Source: Thalassobaculum fulvum (GTDB lineage: Bacteria > Pseudomonadota > Alphaproteobacteria > Thalassobaculales > Thalassobaculaceae). Taken from it: 64,000 nucleotides of DNA. The position numbers were made by a program, and so were the translations under genes. Below are positions 43,922 to 52,333 of this stretch, piece by piece. Location: contig NZ_BMZS01000016.1 in NCBI RefSeq assembly GCF_014652915.1, positions 1-64,000 on the forward strand, read 5' to 3'. How positions within the stretch are numbered: position 1 is the stretch's first letter; every line of letters starts with the position of its first letter. Below the pieces are notes generated by a model. That model searched no databases and was not told the origin of the DNA. It worked only from the letters and a program-made list of their open reading frames with translations.

Positions 43922-45553
43922 TCAGCCGCCGGCGCGCGCCCGGTAGGGCAGGATCGCCAGCCGCAGCCGCGCCCGGTCGAGCCCGGCGAGCCGGTCGAGG
44001 AACGCCCCGGTCGACACCGCGGCGGCACGGCTGGAATCCGCCGAGCCGCCGGCCGCCGGGGCCAGCCGGTCCGGGACGAACGGCACGGCGCTGGCCACCA
44101 CCACCAGGGCCTCGAGGCTCTCGCTCACCCCCGGCATCGGCGCCGCCGCGACCTCGGCGTCGCGCGGCCCCGGCAGCTCGATGCGCCGGCCCGCCTCGGC
44201 GGCCACCGGCGCCGTCTCCCGGATCGGCGCGACCCGGACGACGGTACCATCGGCCTGCCAGGCGTACAGCGCCAGGAAGGCCCGCCCGCGCGCCACCGTC
44301 GCCCGCACCCGCAGCGGCTCGCCGGGACGGTATACGGCCCGCTCCAGCGTCGCCGACAGCTCCGGCGCCTCGGGGCCGCCGAGTCGGGCGACGCGGGCCC
44401 GCAGGCGGCGGGCCGACGCGTTCCGATCGTCGGCCGCTCCGGACCAGGTCTCCTCGTACGGCACCGCCTCGGCCAGCCGGCGCCAGGCCTCGGCGACCGC
44501 GGACCGGCTGCGCGCCACCGGCGGGGTCGTCTCGCGGCGGTCCAGGGCCTCGTCGACCAGCAGAGCGCGGGCGATCGCCTCGGCCGCGACCGCGAGTTCG
44601 TCGCGCCGCAGCTCGGCCCCGACGGCGGCGGCACCGTCGGCGATCCGGAAGCCGGTGCCCAGGCGGCCGCCCGCCGGCGTCAGCGGCAGGAAGTGACCAG
44701 GCAGGGCGGTGGCCTCCAACCGCGCGGTGGCGCGCGCCTCCGCGGCCCCGGCGATCACGCGCAGATGCACCTCGACCTGCCGGCCGTGGTCCCAGACCTC
44801 GCCCTCCAGCCGCAGGGCGACCGGCCGGCCCCCGGCATCGGCGTCTCGCAGCGGCCGGCTCACATACAGCGGCCGTTCGGCGAGCCGCGCGGTCAGATGC
44901 TCCGCGACCTGATCGAGGAACCAGTCGCCGAACGGGCTGCGCTCGCCGCTCAGCCGGACCGAGGCACGGAACCGGGCGCCCGGGTCGAGGCCCTGCCGCA
45001 GCGAATCGGCCAGCCCGAAGCCGGCGGCCTTGGCGGCAACCGCCGGCGGCCGGGCGGTCAGCCGGTCGACCGCCCCGGGCAGCACGACCGCCGGCACCGC
45101 CGCCAGCAGGCGGCCGGTGTCGCCGCCGGCCACCGCGACCAGGGTGGCGGACACCGCGATTCCGTCGGCGGTCGCGTGCGCCGACGGAATCACCAGGGCG
45201 TCGACCGCCGCCGCGCGCAGCAGCGCCTCGCTCGAAGTCCCCCGGAAGCTCTCGGCCTCCTCCCAGCTGGCGGGCAGCCCGGAGCGGTCGACCAGCCGGC
45301 CGGCGGCGGGCGCGGCGCGCAACAGCGCCTCCACCAGCGCCCGGTCGATCGCGGCGGCCACCGCGGCCGGCAGGCCGGTGACGTCGACCTGGACCGGGCG
45401 TGCGGCGATCCGCCGGGCCGGTCCAGCCTGCCGCCACAGCGCCTCGGCCGTCGGGTGCAGGCGGTCCGCCCAGCCGTCCTGCGCCGCCACCGCTGCCGGC
45501 ACGAGCAGCAGCAGGAGCAGGGCCGGGAGCGCCGACAGCCGAGGCATCGTCAT
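43922..45553 (-). CDS. Exported DUF4384-type protein, cluster gene
   Basis: 543 residues from ATG 45553, which overlaps the caspase stop (ATGA). Signal peptide (LPALLLLLLVPAAVAAQ). The N-terminal 300 residues look like a duplicated CsgG/FlgT-type periplasmic module (LVDRSGLPASWEEAESFRGTSSEALLRAAAVDALVIPSAH and WFLDQVAEHLTARLAERPLYVSRP). The C-terminal part ATLERAVYRPGEPLRVRATVARGRAFLALYAWQADGTVVRVAPI matches the DUF4384 pattern (Y-x-PG-D/E ... YAWxADG). DUF4384 domains often accompany caspase-like peptidases and TPR proteins. Periplasmic. Confidence 0.65.
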   Translation of the reverse strand: MTMPRLSALPALLLLLLVPAAVAAQDGWADRLHPTAEALWRQAGPARRIAARPVQVDVTGLPAAVAAAIDRALVEALLRAAPAAGRLVDRSGLPASWEEAESFRGTSSEALLRAAAVDALVIPSAHATADGIAVSATLVAVAGGDTGRLLAAVPAVVLPGAVDRLTARPPAVAAKAAGFGLADSLRQGLDPGARFRASVRLSGERSPFGDWFLDQVAEHLTARLAERPLYVSRPLRDADAGGRPVALRLEGEVWDHGRQVEVHLRVIAGAAEARATARLEATALPGHFLPLTPAGGRLGTGFRIADGAAAVGAELRRDELAVAAEAIARALLVDEALDRRETTPPVARSRSAVAEAWRRLAEAVPYEETWSGAADDRNASARRLRARVARLGGPEAPELSATLERAVYRPGEPLRVRATVARGRAFLALYAWQADGTVVRVAPIRETAPVAAEAGRRIELPGPRDAEVAAAPMPGVSESLEALVVVASAVPFVPDRLAPAAGGSADSSRAAAVSTGAFLDRLAGLDRARLRLAILPYRARAGG

Positions 45554-46824
45554 CGCCACATCTTCACCGCGACCAGCTCGTTCGGCGTGACCCGGAGCCG
45601 GAACAGCGCCACGGCGTCGCCGTCGCGGCCGTTGCCGACCCAGGCGTAGGAGGCCCGGATGTCCATGCCGTCGTCGCGCACCGCCACCAGTTCCAGCCCG
45701 CGAAACCAGGCGATGTCCTCGGCAAAGTCGAGCGACGCGGCGATCGACTTGTGGTCCCAGGCACTGCCCTGTTCGCGGTAGTACGCCCGGATCGCCTCCT
45801 TGATCGCGGGCCGGTGGCGATCGAGGAAGGCCAACGCCCTCGCCCCGTCACGTCCCGGCGGCGCGTAGCGCGCCGGCCCGGCCGACGCCGCCGGACCGGC
45901 CGGCGGTGGGGGCGGCGCCGTGACCGATGGCGCCGGACCGGCGCCCGCAGGGCGCGCCGGCACGGCCGCCACCAGCACGGTCTTCGGATCGCCCGAGACG
46001 CTGGCCTTCTGCACACGCCGGAACTGGCGGCGGGCCGCGTAGCTCATCTCGTCGTCGAGGTAGCGCTCGACCTCGGCCACGGTCACCGCCCCGTCGCGGT
46101 TGCCGTCCCGGCCGCGGTCGGCGGCACCGCGCAGCGCGTCCAGCAGATGCCGGGTGAACAGCCCGAGCCGCGCCTGCTCGTCCCAGCTGGCGACCTGGTC
46201 GCCCTGGGCCGCGGTTACCAGGGTCAGCCCCGCGACCGGCGCCGGCGGCGCGGTCTTGACGTATACCGGCGAGGCGGCGCGCACCAGCCAGCCGGCCGCC
46301 GAGTTGCCGGAGAAGCAGGCGTCGAGCAGCACCGTGGTCGAGCGGGTGTCGATCTTCGCCAGGTTCTGCAGCAGCAGGTCCAGCGGATAACCGTTGATCT
46401 CCGGGGTCGCCGGGTCGGCGTCGACCGGCAGCAGGTAGCCGCGCCGGTCGCGCAGCCCCGGCACGCCGTGGCCCGAGTAGTACACCAGCACGTCCGAGCG
46501 GCCCGGCCGCACCCACGACCACAGCTTGCCGCGATGGTCCCGGCCGTTGCCGAACACCGCGAACATCTCCGCCTGGCTGGCGTCCACCATCTGGATCACG
46601 TTGCCGTCGCGGTAGCCGAGCACGTCGATCACGAACCGCCGGACCGCCGCCGCGTCGTTGGCGGCGTAGCGCACCTCGGGGATGCCGTTGGCGTAGTGGC
46701 GGTTGCCGATCACCACGGCGATCGCATCGCGCTTATCGGCCACCGGCCCGGAGCCCTGCGCCCCGGCCGCCCCCGAAATCCCGAGAAGGACCGCCGTCAG
46801 CCAGATGGCCGCGAGTCGTCGCAT
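45550..46824 (-). CDS. Exported caspase-like peptidase with EF-hand-like loop
   Basis: 424 residues, signal peptide (LAAIWLTAVLLGISGAAGAQ). Peptidase C14 fold: VVIGNRHYANGIPEVRYAANDAAAV, catalytic His119 in VYYSGHGVPG and Cys170 in LLDACFSGNS, with LVTAAQGDQVASW afterwards. A DxNxDG-type calcium loop follows at residues 240-251 (DGNRDGAVTVAE). After a Pro-rich linker a C-terminal domain (RPAIKEAIRAYYREQGSAWDHKSIAAS... RLRVTPNELVAVKMW) is unassigned. Being exported is uncommon for a caspase-like enzyme. It heads the cluster and has its own shared upstream element. Confidence 0.85.
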   Translation of the reverse strand: MRRLAAIWLTAVLLGISGAAGAQGSGPVADKRDAIAVVIGNRHYANGIPEVRYAANDAAAVRRFVIDVLGYRDGNVIQMVDASQAEMFAVFGNGRDHRGKLWSWVRPGRSDVLVYYSGHGVPGLRDRRGYLLPVDADPATPEINGYPLDLLLQNLAKIDTRSTTVLLDACFSGNSAAGWLVRAASPVYVKTAPPAPVAGLTLVTAAQGDQVASWDEQARLGLFTRHLLDALRGAADRGRDGNRDGAVTVAEVERYLDDEMSYAARRQFRRVQKASVSGDPKTVLVAAVPARPAGAGPAPSVTAPPPPPAGPAASAGPARYAPPGRDGARALAFLDRHRPAIKEAIRAYYREQGSAWDHKSIAASLDFAEDIAWFRGLELVAVRDDGMDIRASYAWVGNGRDGDAVALFRLRVTPNELVAVKMWR

Positions 46825-46879
46825 GCCGCCGTTCCCGCAATCGCTGTCCAGTCCGGCAGATATTCTACCGCTTCCGGCC

Positions 46880-46906
46880 GGCTATGGAACGGCGAGGGCC
46901 GGTCTT
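46880..46906 (-). promoter_or_regulatory. Shared cluster element upstream of caspase gene
   Basis: Coding strand: AAGACCGGCCCTCGCCGTT then CCATAGCC (core 46880-46887), followed by an A+T-containing stretch (GCGGTAGAATATCTG) before the start codon 57 bases on. It lies in the 107-bp gap after the agmatinase gene, so the cluster is likely transcribed independently of that gene. Confidence 0.6.
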
Positions 46907-46931
46907 GCGCCCGACCTCGTGCCCAATCGCC

Positions 46932-47882
46932 TCAGTGCCTGCGCCGCGCCACCGCCTCGGCCGTCACGCACAGCAACTCGAACAGGATGGTTGCCCCCAA
47001 CAGCGCGGTGTTGCCGCCGACGTCGAACGGCGGCGACACCTCGACCAGGTCGCCGCCGATCACGTCGACGCCCGACAGGCCGCGCACCAGGCGCTGCGCC
47101 TCGAACGAGGTCAGGCCGCCGATCTCCGGCGTGCCGGTGCCGGGCGCGAACGCCGGGTCGATGCTGTCGATGTCGAAGGACAGGTAGGTCGGGCCGTCGC
47201 CGACCACGCGCCGGGCCTCGGCGATCACCCCGTCGATCCCGAGCGCCGGGATCTCGTGCATGTACACCACGCGCATGCCGGAGTCGTGGCTGAAGCCCCA
47301 GACGTCGCGATCGTTGATGCCGCCGCGGATGCCGATCTGGATGGTGCGCTTCGGGTCCAGCACGCCCTCCTCGACCGCCCGCCGGAACGGCGCGCCATGG
47401 TGGAAGCGCGAACCGAGATAGTCGTCGCCGGTGTCGCAATGGGCATCGATGTGGACCATGCCGACCGGCCGGCCGCGCCCCAGCACCCGCAGGATCGGCA
47501 GGCTGACCGAATGGTCGCCGCCGACGCTGAGCGGCAGCACCCCGGCCGCCGCCACGCGCTCGTAGAACGCCTGGATCTGGTCGTGCGCCCCGGTCAGCTC
47601 GAACGGCCGCTCGACCACCGCGTCGCCAATGTCGGCGACCCGCGCCAGCTCGTAGGGACACACCCCGGTCGCCTGGTTGATCCGGCGCATCAGGCTCGAC
47701 TGGTTGCGCACTTCGCGCGGGCCGTGCCGGGCCCCCGGCCGGTTGGTGACGCCGCCGTCATACGGCACCCCGACCAGGCCGATGTCGACGTCCGACCAGT
47801 CGGCCTCGGCATAGGGCGCGCGCATGAAGGTCGGCAGCCCGACATAGCGCGGGCGGGTCATCGGGTCGTCGGTACCGGCCAT
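46932..47882 (-). CDS. Agmatinase/guanidinobutyrase-family ureohydrolase
   Basis: 316 residues. Mn-binding motifs are intact: SVGGDHSVSLP, MVHIDAHCDTGDD, and YLSFDIDSIDPAFAPGTGTPE. The length and GTGTPE match bacterial agmatinase-like enzymes, which release urea from agmatine, guanidinobutyrate or related guanidines; which one is unclear. ATG 47882 follows GGAGG with eight-base spacing, better than an ATG two codons upstream. It stands upstream of the caspase cluster but with its own gap and no functional tie. Confidence 0.88.
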   Translation of the reverse strand: MAGTDDPMTRPRYVGLPTFMRAPYAEADWSDVDIGLVGVPYDGGVTNRPGARHGPREVRNQSSLMRRINQATGVCPYELARVADIGDAVVERPFELTGAHDQIQAFYERVAAAGVLPLSVGGDHSVSLPILRVLGRGRPVGMVHIDAHCDTGDDYLGSRFHHGAPFRRAVEEGVLDPKRTIQIGIRGGINDRDVWGFSHDSGMRVVYMHEIPALGIDGVIAEARRVVGDGPTYLSFDIDSIDPAFAPGTGTPEIGGLTSFEAQRLVRGLSGVDVIGGDLVEVSPPFDVGGNTALLGATILFELLCVTAEAVARRRH

Positions 47883-47984
47883 CGGCATTCCTCCGGAAAC
47901 GAGTGACGGGGCTCGATCCCAGCTTGGCGGGATCGGGCCGTCGCCGCTAGGCTCGCCGCCGGACCCACCCGAGGAGCCCTCACC

Positions 47985-49097
47985 ATGACCGACTACGTGC
48001 CCGGCCCCGGCGACGCCTGGGAGCGCGCCGACCCGGCCGCCGCCGGCGCCGACCCGGCCGGCATCCAGGCCGCCGTCGACTACGCGATCGCCCACGAATC
48101 GACCATGAACCGCGACATCGCCGCGGCGCTCGCCGGCGGCCACTTCTCGGAGCCGCCGCCGCTCGGCGACATCATCGGCCCGACCGCGCCGCGCGCCGAC
48201 CCGAGCGGGCTGATCGTCCGCGGCGGCCGGATCATCGCCGAATGGGGCCCGACCGACCGCGCCGACATGACGTTCTCGGTCACCAAGTCGTACCTGTCGA
48301 TCATGGCCGGGCTGGCGGTCGACGACGGGCTGATCCCGGACGTCGACCGGCCGGTCCGCGAGCTGGTCGACGACGGCGGGTTCGACGCCGAGCAGAACCG
48401 CTCGATCACCTGGAAGCACCTGCTGACCAATACCAGCGAGTGGGAGGGCACGCTGTTCGGCAAGCCCGACCTGATCGACCGCAACCGCGAGCTGTCGCTG
48501 CCGCCGGGCACGCCGTCGAAGAAGGGCACCCACCGCGACCTGCAGGCGCCCGGCGCCTACTGGGAATACAACGACGTCCGGGTGAACCGGCTGTCGCTGT
48601 CGCTGCTGCGGGTCTGGGGCAAGCCGCTGCCGAAGGTGCTGAAGGACCGGGTGATGGACCCGATCGGCGCGTCGGACACGTGGAGTTGGAACGGCTACAT
48701 CAACTCCTGGGTCGAGGTCGGCGGCCAGCCCGTGTGCTCGGTCTCCGGCGGTGCGCACTGGGGCGGCGGGCTGTTCATCTCGGCGCGCGACCACGCCCGG
48801 ATCGGCCTGCTGATGCAGCGCCGCGGCCAGTGGGGGGCCAAGCGGATCCTGTCGGAAGCCTGGGTCGACGCCTGCACCACGCCGTGCCCGCTGAATCCGA
48901 GCTACGGCTATCTGTGGTGGCTGAACGGCGACGGCGTGCACTGTCCGAGCGCGCCCAGGACCAGCGTGTTCGCCATGGGTGTCGGCTCGAACGTCATCTG
49001 GTTCGACCCCACCCTGGACCTGGTGGCGGTGCTGCGCTGGATCGACAAGCCGCATCTCGACGGCTTCGCCAAGCGCGTGGTGGCGGCGCTGAAGTAG
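47985..49097 (+). CDS. Serine hydrolase (class C beta-lactamase-like)
   Basis: 370 residues. Motif 1 SVTKSYLSIMAG (SxxK) and motif 2 YNDVRVNRLSLS (YxN) identify the serine beta-lactamase/DD-peptidase fold; motif 3 is probably within GGAHWGGG. No signal peptide is present, so it is likely a cytoplasmic esterase or amide hydrolase rather than a beta-lactamase. Substrate unknown. The gene is monocistronic, followed by a repeat pair. Confidence 0.85.
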   Translation: MTDYVPGPGDAWERADPAAAGADPAGIQAAVDYAIAHESTMNRDIAAALAGGHFSEPPPLGDIIGPTAPRADPSGLIVRGGRIIAEWGPTDRADMTFSVTKSYLSIMAGLAVDDGLIPDVDRPVRELVDDGGFDAEQNRSITWKHLLTNTSEWEGTLFGKPDLIDRNRELSLPPGTPSKKGTHRDLQAPGAYWEYNDVRVNRLSLSLLRVWGKPLPKVLKDRVMDPIGASDTWSWNGYINSWVEVGGQPVCSVSGGAHWGGGLFISARDHARIGLLMQRRGQWGAKRILSEAWVDACTTPCPLNPSYGYLWWLNGDGVHCPSAPRTSVFAMGVGSNVIWFDPTLDLVAVLRWIDKPHLDGFAKRVVAALK

Positions 49098-49116
49098 GGG
49101 GCGCCCCCACTTTGGA

Positions 49117-49244
49117 CGTCATCCCGGGCACGCGCAGCGTGACCCGGGACCCACCCGCCGCCGAAGTGCCGACAACTGCCTGCCCTCGTCGCCCCGTAGG
49201 TCCCGGATGCGTCCCGCCGATGGCGGTCCGCTCCGGGATGACGG
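49117..49244. repeat. Paired palindromic intergenic repeat, copy 3
   Basis: CGTCATCCCGGG...CCCGGGACCCAC (49117-49154) is followed by the complementary type GTAGGTCCCGGA...TCCGGGATGACGG (49196-49244), so the pair is in opposite order from copies 2, 4, 5 and 6. Convergent serine-hydrolase and hupE genes flank it. Confidence 0.8.
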
Positions 49245-49270
49245 CAGAGGAAGGACGGTCGCGTGCTCGC

Positions 49271-49849
49271 TCAGAGCCCGGCGATCAGGCCGACGCCGGT
49301 GAACGCCGCGGCGATGCCGGCCCAGCGCACCGCCCGGGTCGAGCTGACGCGGACCACCGCCACCGTTGCGGCGGCGCCGGCGGCGTGCAGCAGCGCGGTC
49401 GCCGCGGCGAAGCCGGCCGAGTAGGTCAGCGCCGACAGGCCCTGGGCCAGCTCGCTGCCGTGGGCGTGGCCGTGGAACAGCGCGAACGCCGCCACCACCG
49501 CCATGCCGGCGCCGACCGTCAGGCGGGCGTTCACCGCCACCAGGGCGCCCAGCACCACCACCGACAGGGCGATCGCGGTCTCGACCATCGGCAGGGCCAC
49601 GCCGGAGATCGCCAGCGCACCGCCGGCGACCATCGCCGCCACGAACGCCGCCGGTACCAGCCAGACCGCCCGGCCGCCGAGCAGCGCCCCCCAGGCGCCG
49701 ACGGCGACCATCGCCAGCAGGTGGTCGAGGCCGAGCATCGGGTGCGCGACGCCGGCGGCGAACCCGCCGGCGGTGCCGATGCCGGTATGGGCGAAGGCGG
49801 GCGCCGCGACGAGCGACAGCGCGGCGGCGGAAGTCAGGATACGAAGCAT
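49271..49849 (-). CDS. hupE: HupE/UreJ-family metal permease
   Basis: 192 residues. Signal-like N-terminus ending AAPAFAHTG, then six to seven membrane helices. The family signature HPMLGLDHLLAMVAVGAWG (HPxxGxDHxxAM) is present, together with FALFHGHAHG. HupE/UreJ proteins mediate Ni(II) uptake or delivery for hydrogenase and urease, but neither is in the window. GGGGGC precedes ATG 49849. Confidence 0.88.
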   Translation of the reverse strand: MLRILTSAAALSLVAAPAFAHTGIGTAGGFAAGVAHPMLGLDHLLAMVAVGAWGALLGGRAVWLVPAAFVAAMVAGGALAISGVALPMVETAIALSVVVLGALVAVNARLTVGAGMAVVAAFALFHGHAHGSELAQGLSALTYSAGFAAATALLHAAGAAATVAVVRVSSTRAVRWAGIAAAFTGVGLIAGL

Positions 49850-50013
49850 TGGAGCCCCCGAATGGCCGAGATCGGAATTTGTCTGGACCCGAGTCTTAAC
49901 CAGCCGGGCGGGCCGTGTCATGCCTCACGGTCTCGCATCTGCGAACGAGCTTGCGGCACGGGGGCGGCGCGCCCATGTGCTCCCCAGGGAAGCGTACCAG
50001 GAAGGCGGGCAGC

Positions 50014-50493
50014 ATGACCGAATCAGGCGGCCGCAGACCCGACCATCCGGGCGTGATCACCCATCCGCCGTTCCTCTATGCCGGCGCGCTGGTCGTCGGC
50101 GCCCTGCTCGACCGGCTGATCCCGTTGCCGGTCCTGGCTCCGGGCGGCGGCCTCGTCCCCGGCGTCGCGCTGATCGTGCTGGCGGGCTGCCTGGCAGGCT
50201 GGTGCTTCGGCCTGTTCCGGCGCGCCGGCACCAACGTGCCGACCCACAAACCGGCGACCGCCGTGGTCACCGACGGGCCGTACCGGTTCAGCCGCAACCC
50301 GATCTACATCGCGCTCACCACCCTGTCAGCCGGCATCGCGATCTGGGTCAACAGCTGGTGGATGCTCGGCCTGCTGATCCCGACCTTCGTGATCATGAAC
50401 ATCGGCGTGGTCGACCGCGAGGAGCGCTACCTCGCGGCCAAGTTCGGCGACGAGTACCTGTCCTACAAGGCGCGGGTGCGGCGGTGGCTGTAG
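50014..50493 (+). CDS. Isoprenylcysteine carboxyl-methyltransferase-family membrane protein
   Basis: 159 residues from ATG 50014 (AGGAAGG upstream). Four to five membrane helices and the ICMT/PEMT SAM-binding region: VVTDGPYRFSRNPIYIALTTLSAG and VDREERYLAAKFGDEYLSYKARVRRWL (key RNPIY and EE-L-xxFGxEY). Bacterial relatives methylate small isoprenoid or lipid substrates and are usually of unknown function. Its 3' end faces the GMC oxidoreductase gene. Confidence 0.87.
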   Translation: MTESGGRRPDHPGVITHPPFLYAGALVVGALLDRLIPLPVLAPGGGLVPGVALIVLAGCLAGWCFGLFRRAGTNVPTHKPATAVVTDGPYRFSRNPIYIALTTLSAGIAIWVNSWWMLGLLIPTFVIMNIGVVDREERYLAAKFGDEYLSYKARVRRWL

Positions 50494-50496
50494 CCG

Positions 50497-52149
50497 CTAC
50501 GCCGCCGCCCGTCCCGGCTCCCTGCCCAGCGCTGCCCTACCTCGGATCATGTCGGCCGCCTTCTCGGCGATCATCATGGTCGGCGCGTTGGTGTTGCCGC
50601 CGATCAGCCGCGGCATGATCGAGGCGTCGATCACGCGCAGGCCCTCGACGCCGCGGACCTTCAGTTCCGGATCGACCACCGCACCGTCGTCGGTGCCCAT
50701 CCGGCAGGTGCCGACCGGGTGGTAGATGGTCTCGGCGATGCGCCGGACGTAGGCGTCGATGTCGCCGTCCGAGACGACGTCCCGGCCCGGGTTCAGCTCC
50801 GCACCGCGCCAGCCCTCGAAGGCCGGCTGGGCAACCAGCTCGCGGGCCATGCGCAGGCCGTCGCGGAAGCTGCGGCGGTCGTTCTCGGTCGAATAGTAGT
50901 TGGCGAAGATCCGCACCCGGTCGGCCGGGTCGGCCGAGCGCAGGGTCAGCCGACCGCGGCTCTCGGGCCTGAGGTGGCACATCCGGATGGTGAAGCCGTC
51001 CTGGTCCATCCGGTCCTTGTTCAGGTGCCACAGCAGCGGGATGCGCAGCCGCTTCGCACCCAGGCCGATCAGGAAGTGCCACTGCATGTCGGGCATCTCC
51101 AGCTCCGGCCGGGTGCGCACGAACAGCCCGCCCTCGGCCGGGAAGCTGGCGGCCGGGCCGGACCGGAACAGCGCCGCCTGCGCCATCGCCAGCGCCGCCC
51201 GGTCGAGCCGCACCAGGCTGTGCAGGGTGACCGGCTTCGGGCAGGCGAACTGCAGCGGGATGTCCAGGTGGTCCTGCAGGTCGCGCCCGACCCCCGGCAG
51301 CGCGTGCGTCACCGGGATACCGTGGGCGGCCAGCTCCGCCGGGTCGCCGATGCCCGACAGCATCAGCACCTGCGGCGAGTTCAGCGCGCCGCCCGACAGC
51401 AGCACCTCGCGCTCCGCCGCCACCCGCTGCAGGGTGCCCTCGCGGTAGTACTCGACGCCGGTCGCGCGGCCGCCTTCGACGATCACCCGGTGGGTCAGCG
51501 CGCGGGTCTCGACCGTCAGATTCGGGCGCTTCATCGCCGGCCGCAGGTAGCAGGCGGCGGCGCTGGCCCGGCGGCCGTCGCGGATGGTGAAGTCGTAGCG
51601 CCCGACCCCCTCCTGCTCCGGCCCGTTGAAGTCGTCGTTCCACGGATGGCCGGCCTGCTTGCCGGCCGCGAAGAACACGTCGTAGAGCGGGTTGTCGCCG
51701 TGGCCGCGCTCGACCTTCAGCGGGCCGCCGGTGCCGTGCAGGTCGTCGGCCGGCCGCTCGAGATGGCCTTCCGAGCGCCTGAAGTACGGCAGCACGTCGT
51801 CCCAAGACCAGCCGCGATTGCCGAGCTGCGCCCAGGTGTCGTAGTCGCGGGCGTGGCCGCGGATGTAGATCATCGAGTTGATCGAGGACGAACCGCCGAC
51901 CACCTTGCCGCGCGGCCAGTACAGCTTGCGGCCGTCGAGGTGCGGCTCCGGCTCGGTCCAGTAGCCCCAGCTGTGCAGGCTGGACCGCACCAGCTTGCCG
52001 ACGCCGAGCGGAATGTGGATCAGCGGGTTCCAGTCCCAGCCGCCGGCCTCCAGCAGCAGGACCGAGATTTCGGGATCCTCGGTGAGGCGGGAGGCGAGCA
52101 CGCATCCCGCGGACCCGGCTCCGACGATGACGTAATCGTAAGCGCGCAT
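50497..52149 (-). CDS. GMC-family flavin oxidoreductase (choline-dehydrogenase-like)
   Basis: 550 residues. FAD-binding VIVGAGSAGCVLASRL at the N-terminus, GMC signature 1 (GKVVGGSSSINSMIYIRGH) and signature 2 (GGALNSPQVLMLSGIG), and the C-terminal active-site region YHPVGTCRMGTDDGAVVDPELKVRGVEGLRVIDASIMP, truncated here to key HPVGTCRMG. Oxidises an alcohol to an aldehyde or acid. The family includes choline dehydrogenase and alcohol/PEG dehydrogenases, and the substrate here is unassigned. Confidence 0.9.
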   Translation of the reverse strand: MRAYDYVIVGAGSAGCVLASRLTEDPEISVLLLEAGGWDWNPLIHIPLGVGKLVRSSLHSWGYWTEPEPHLDGRKLYWPRGKVVGGSSSINSMIYIRGHARDYDTWAQLGNRGWSWDDVLPYFRRSEGHLERPADDLHGTGGPLKVERGHGDNPLYDVFFAAGKQAGHPWNDDFNGPEQEGVGRYDFTIRDGRRASAAACYLRPAMKRPNLTVETRALTHRVIVEGGRATGVEYYREGTLQRVAAEREVLLSGGALNSPQVLMLSGIGDPAELAAHGIPVTHALPGVGRDLQDHLDIPLQFACPKPVTLHSLVRLDRAALAMAQAALFRSGPAASFPAEGGLFVRTRPELEMPDMQWHFLIGLGAKRLRIPLLWHLNKDRMDQDGFTIRMCHLRPESRGRLTLRSADPADRVRIFANYYSTENDRRSFRDGLRMARELVAQPAFEGWRGAELNPGRDVVSDGDIDAYVRRIAETIYHPVGTCRMGTDDGAVVDPELKVRGVEGLRVIDASIMPRLIGGNTNAPTMMIAEKAADMIRGRAALGREPGRAAA

Positions 52150-52213
52150 ACGGTCAGCATGGCGCCGAGCGGGAGCGGCGGCAAGCGCCGGAGCGCCAAA
52201 CGCCCGTCGCGTC

Positions 52214-52320
52214 GTGGGTCCCGGCTCTACGCGACTTCGCCGCTTCGGCCGGGATGACGGCAGTTAATATAAGACGTCATCCCGGAGAGGCGCGCCGCGC
52301 GCGGCTCATCCGGGACCTAC
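52214..52320. repeat. Paired palindromic intergenic repeat, copy 4
   Basis: GTGGGTCCCGGCTC...GGCCGGGATGACGG (52214-52260) and CGTCATCCCGGAGA...ATCCGGGACCTAC (52275-52320) face each other with an A+T-rich 14-base junction. They fill the gap between the GMC gene and queC, which are transcribed in the same direction. Confidence 0.8.
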
Positions 52321-52333
52321 GCGGCAACAGGCC

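Noticed and set aside
33833-46824. Interpretation of the cluster as a Zorya defence system
   Set aside because: Although a MotA/TolQ-like protein is present, no ZorB-like peptidoglycan-binding OmpA domain, ZorC or helicase ZorD is visible, and many unrelated envelope components are.
33833-46824. Interpretation as a standard Tol-Pal or type VI secretion locus
   Set aside because: No TolA, TolB, Pal, VipA/B, Hcp, VgrG or ClpV signature is present; the TolQ/TolR-like proteins are diverged.
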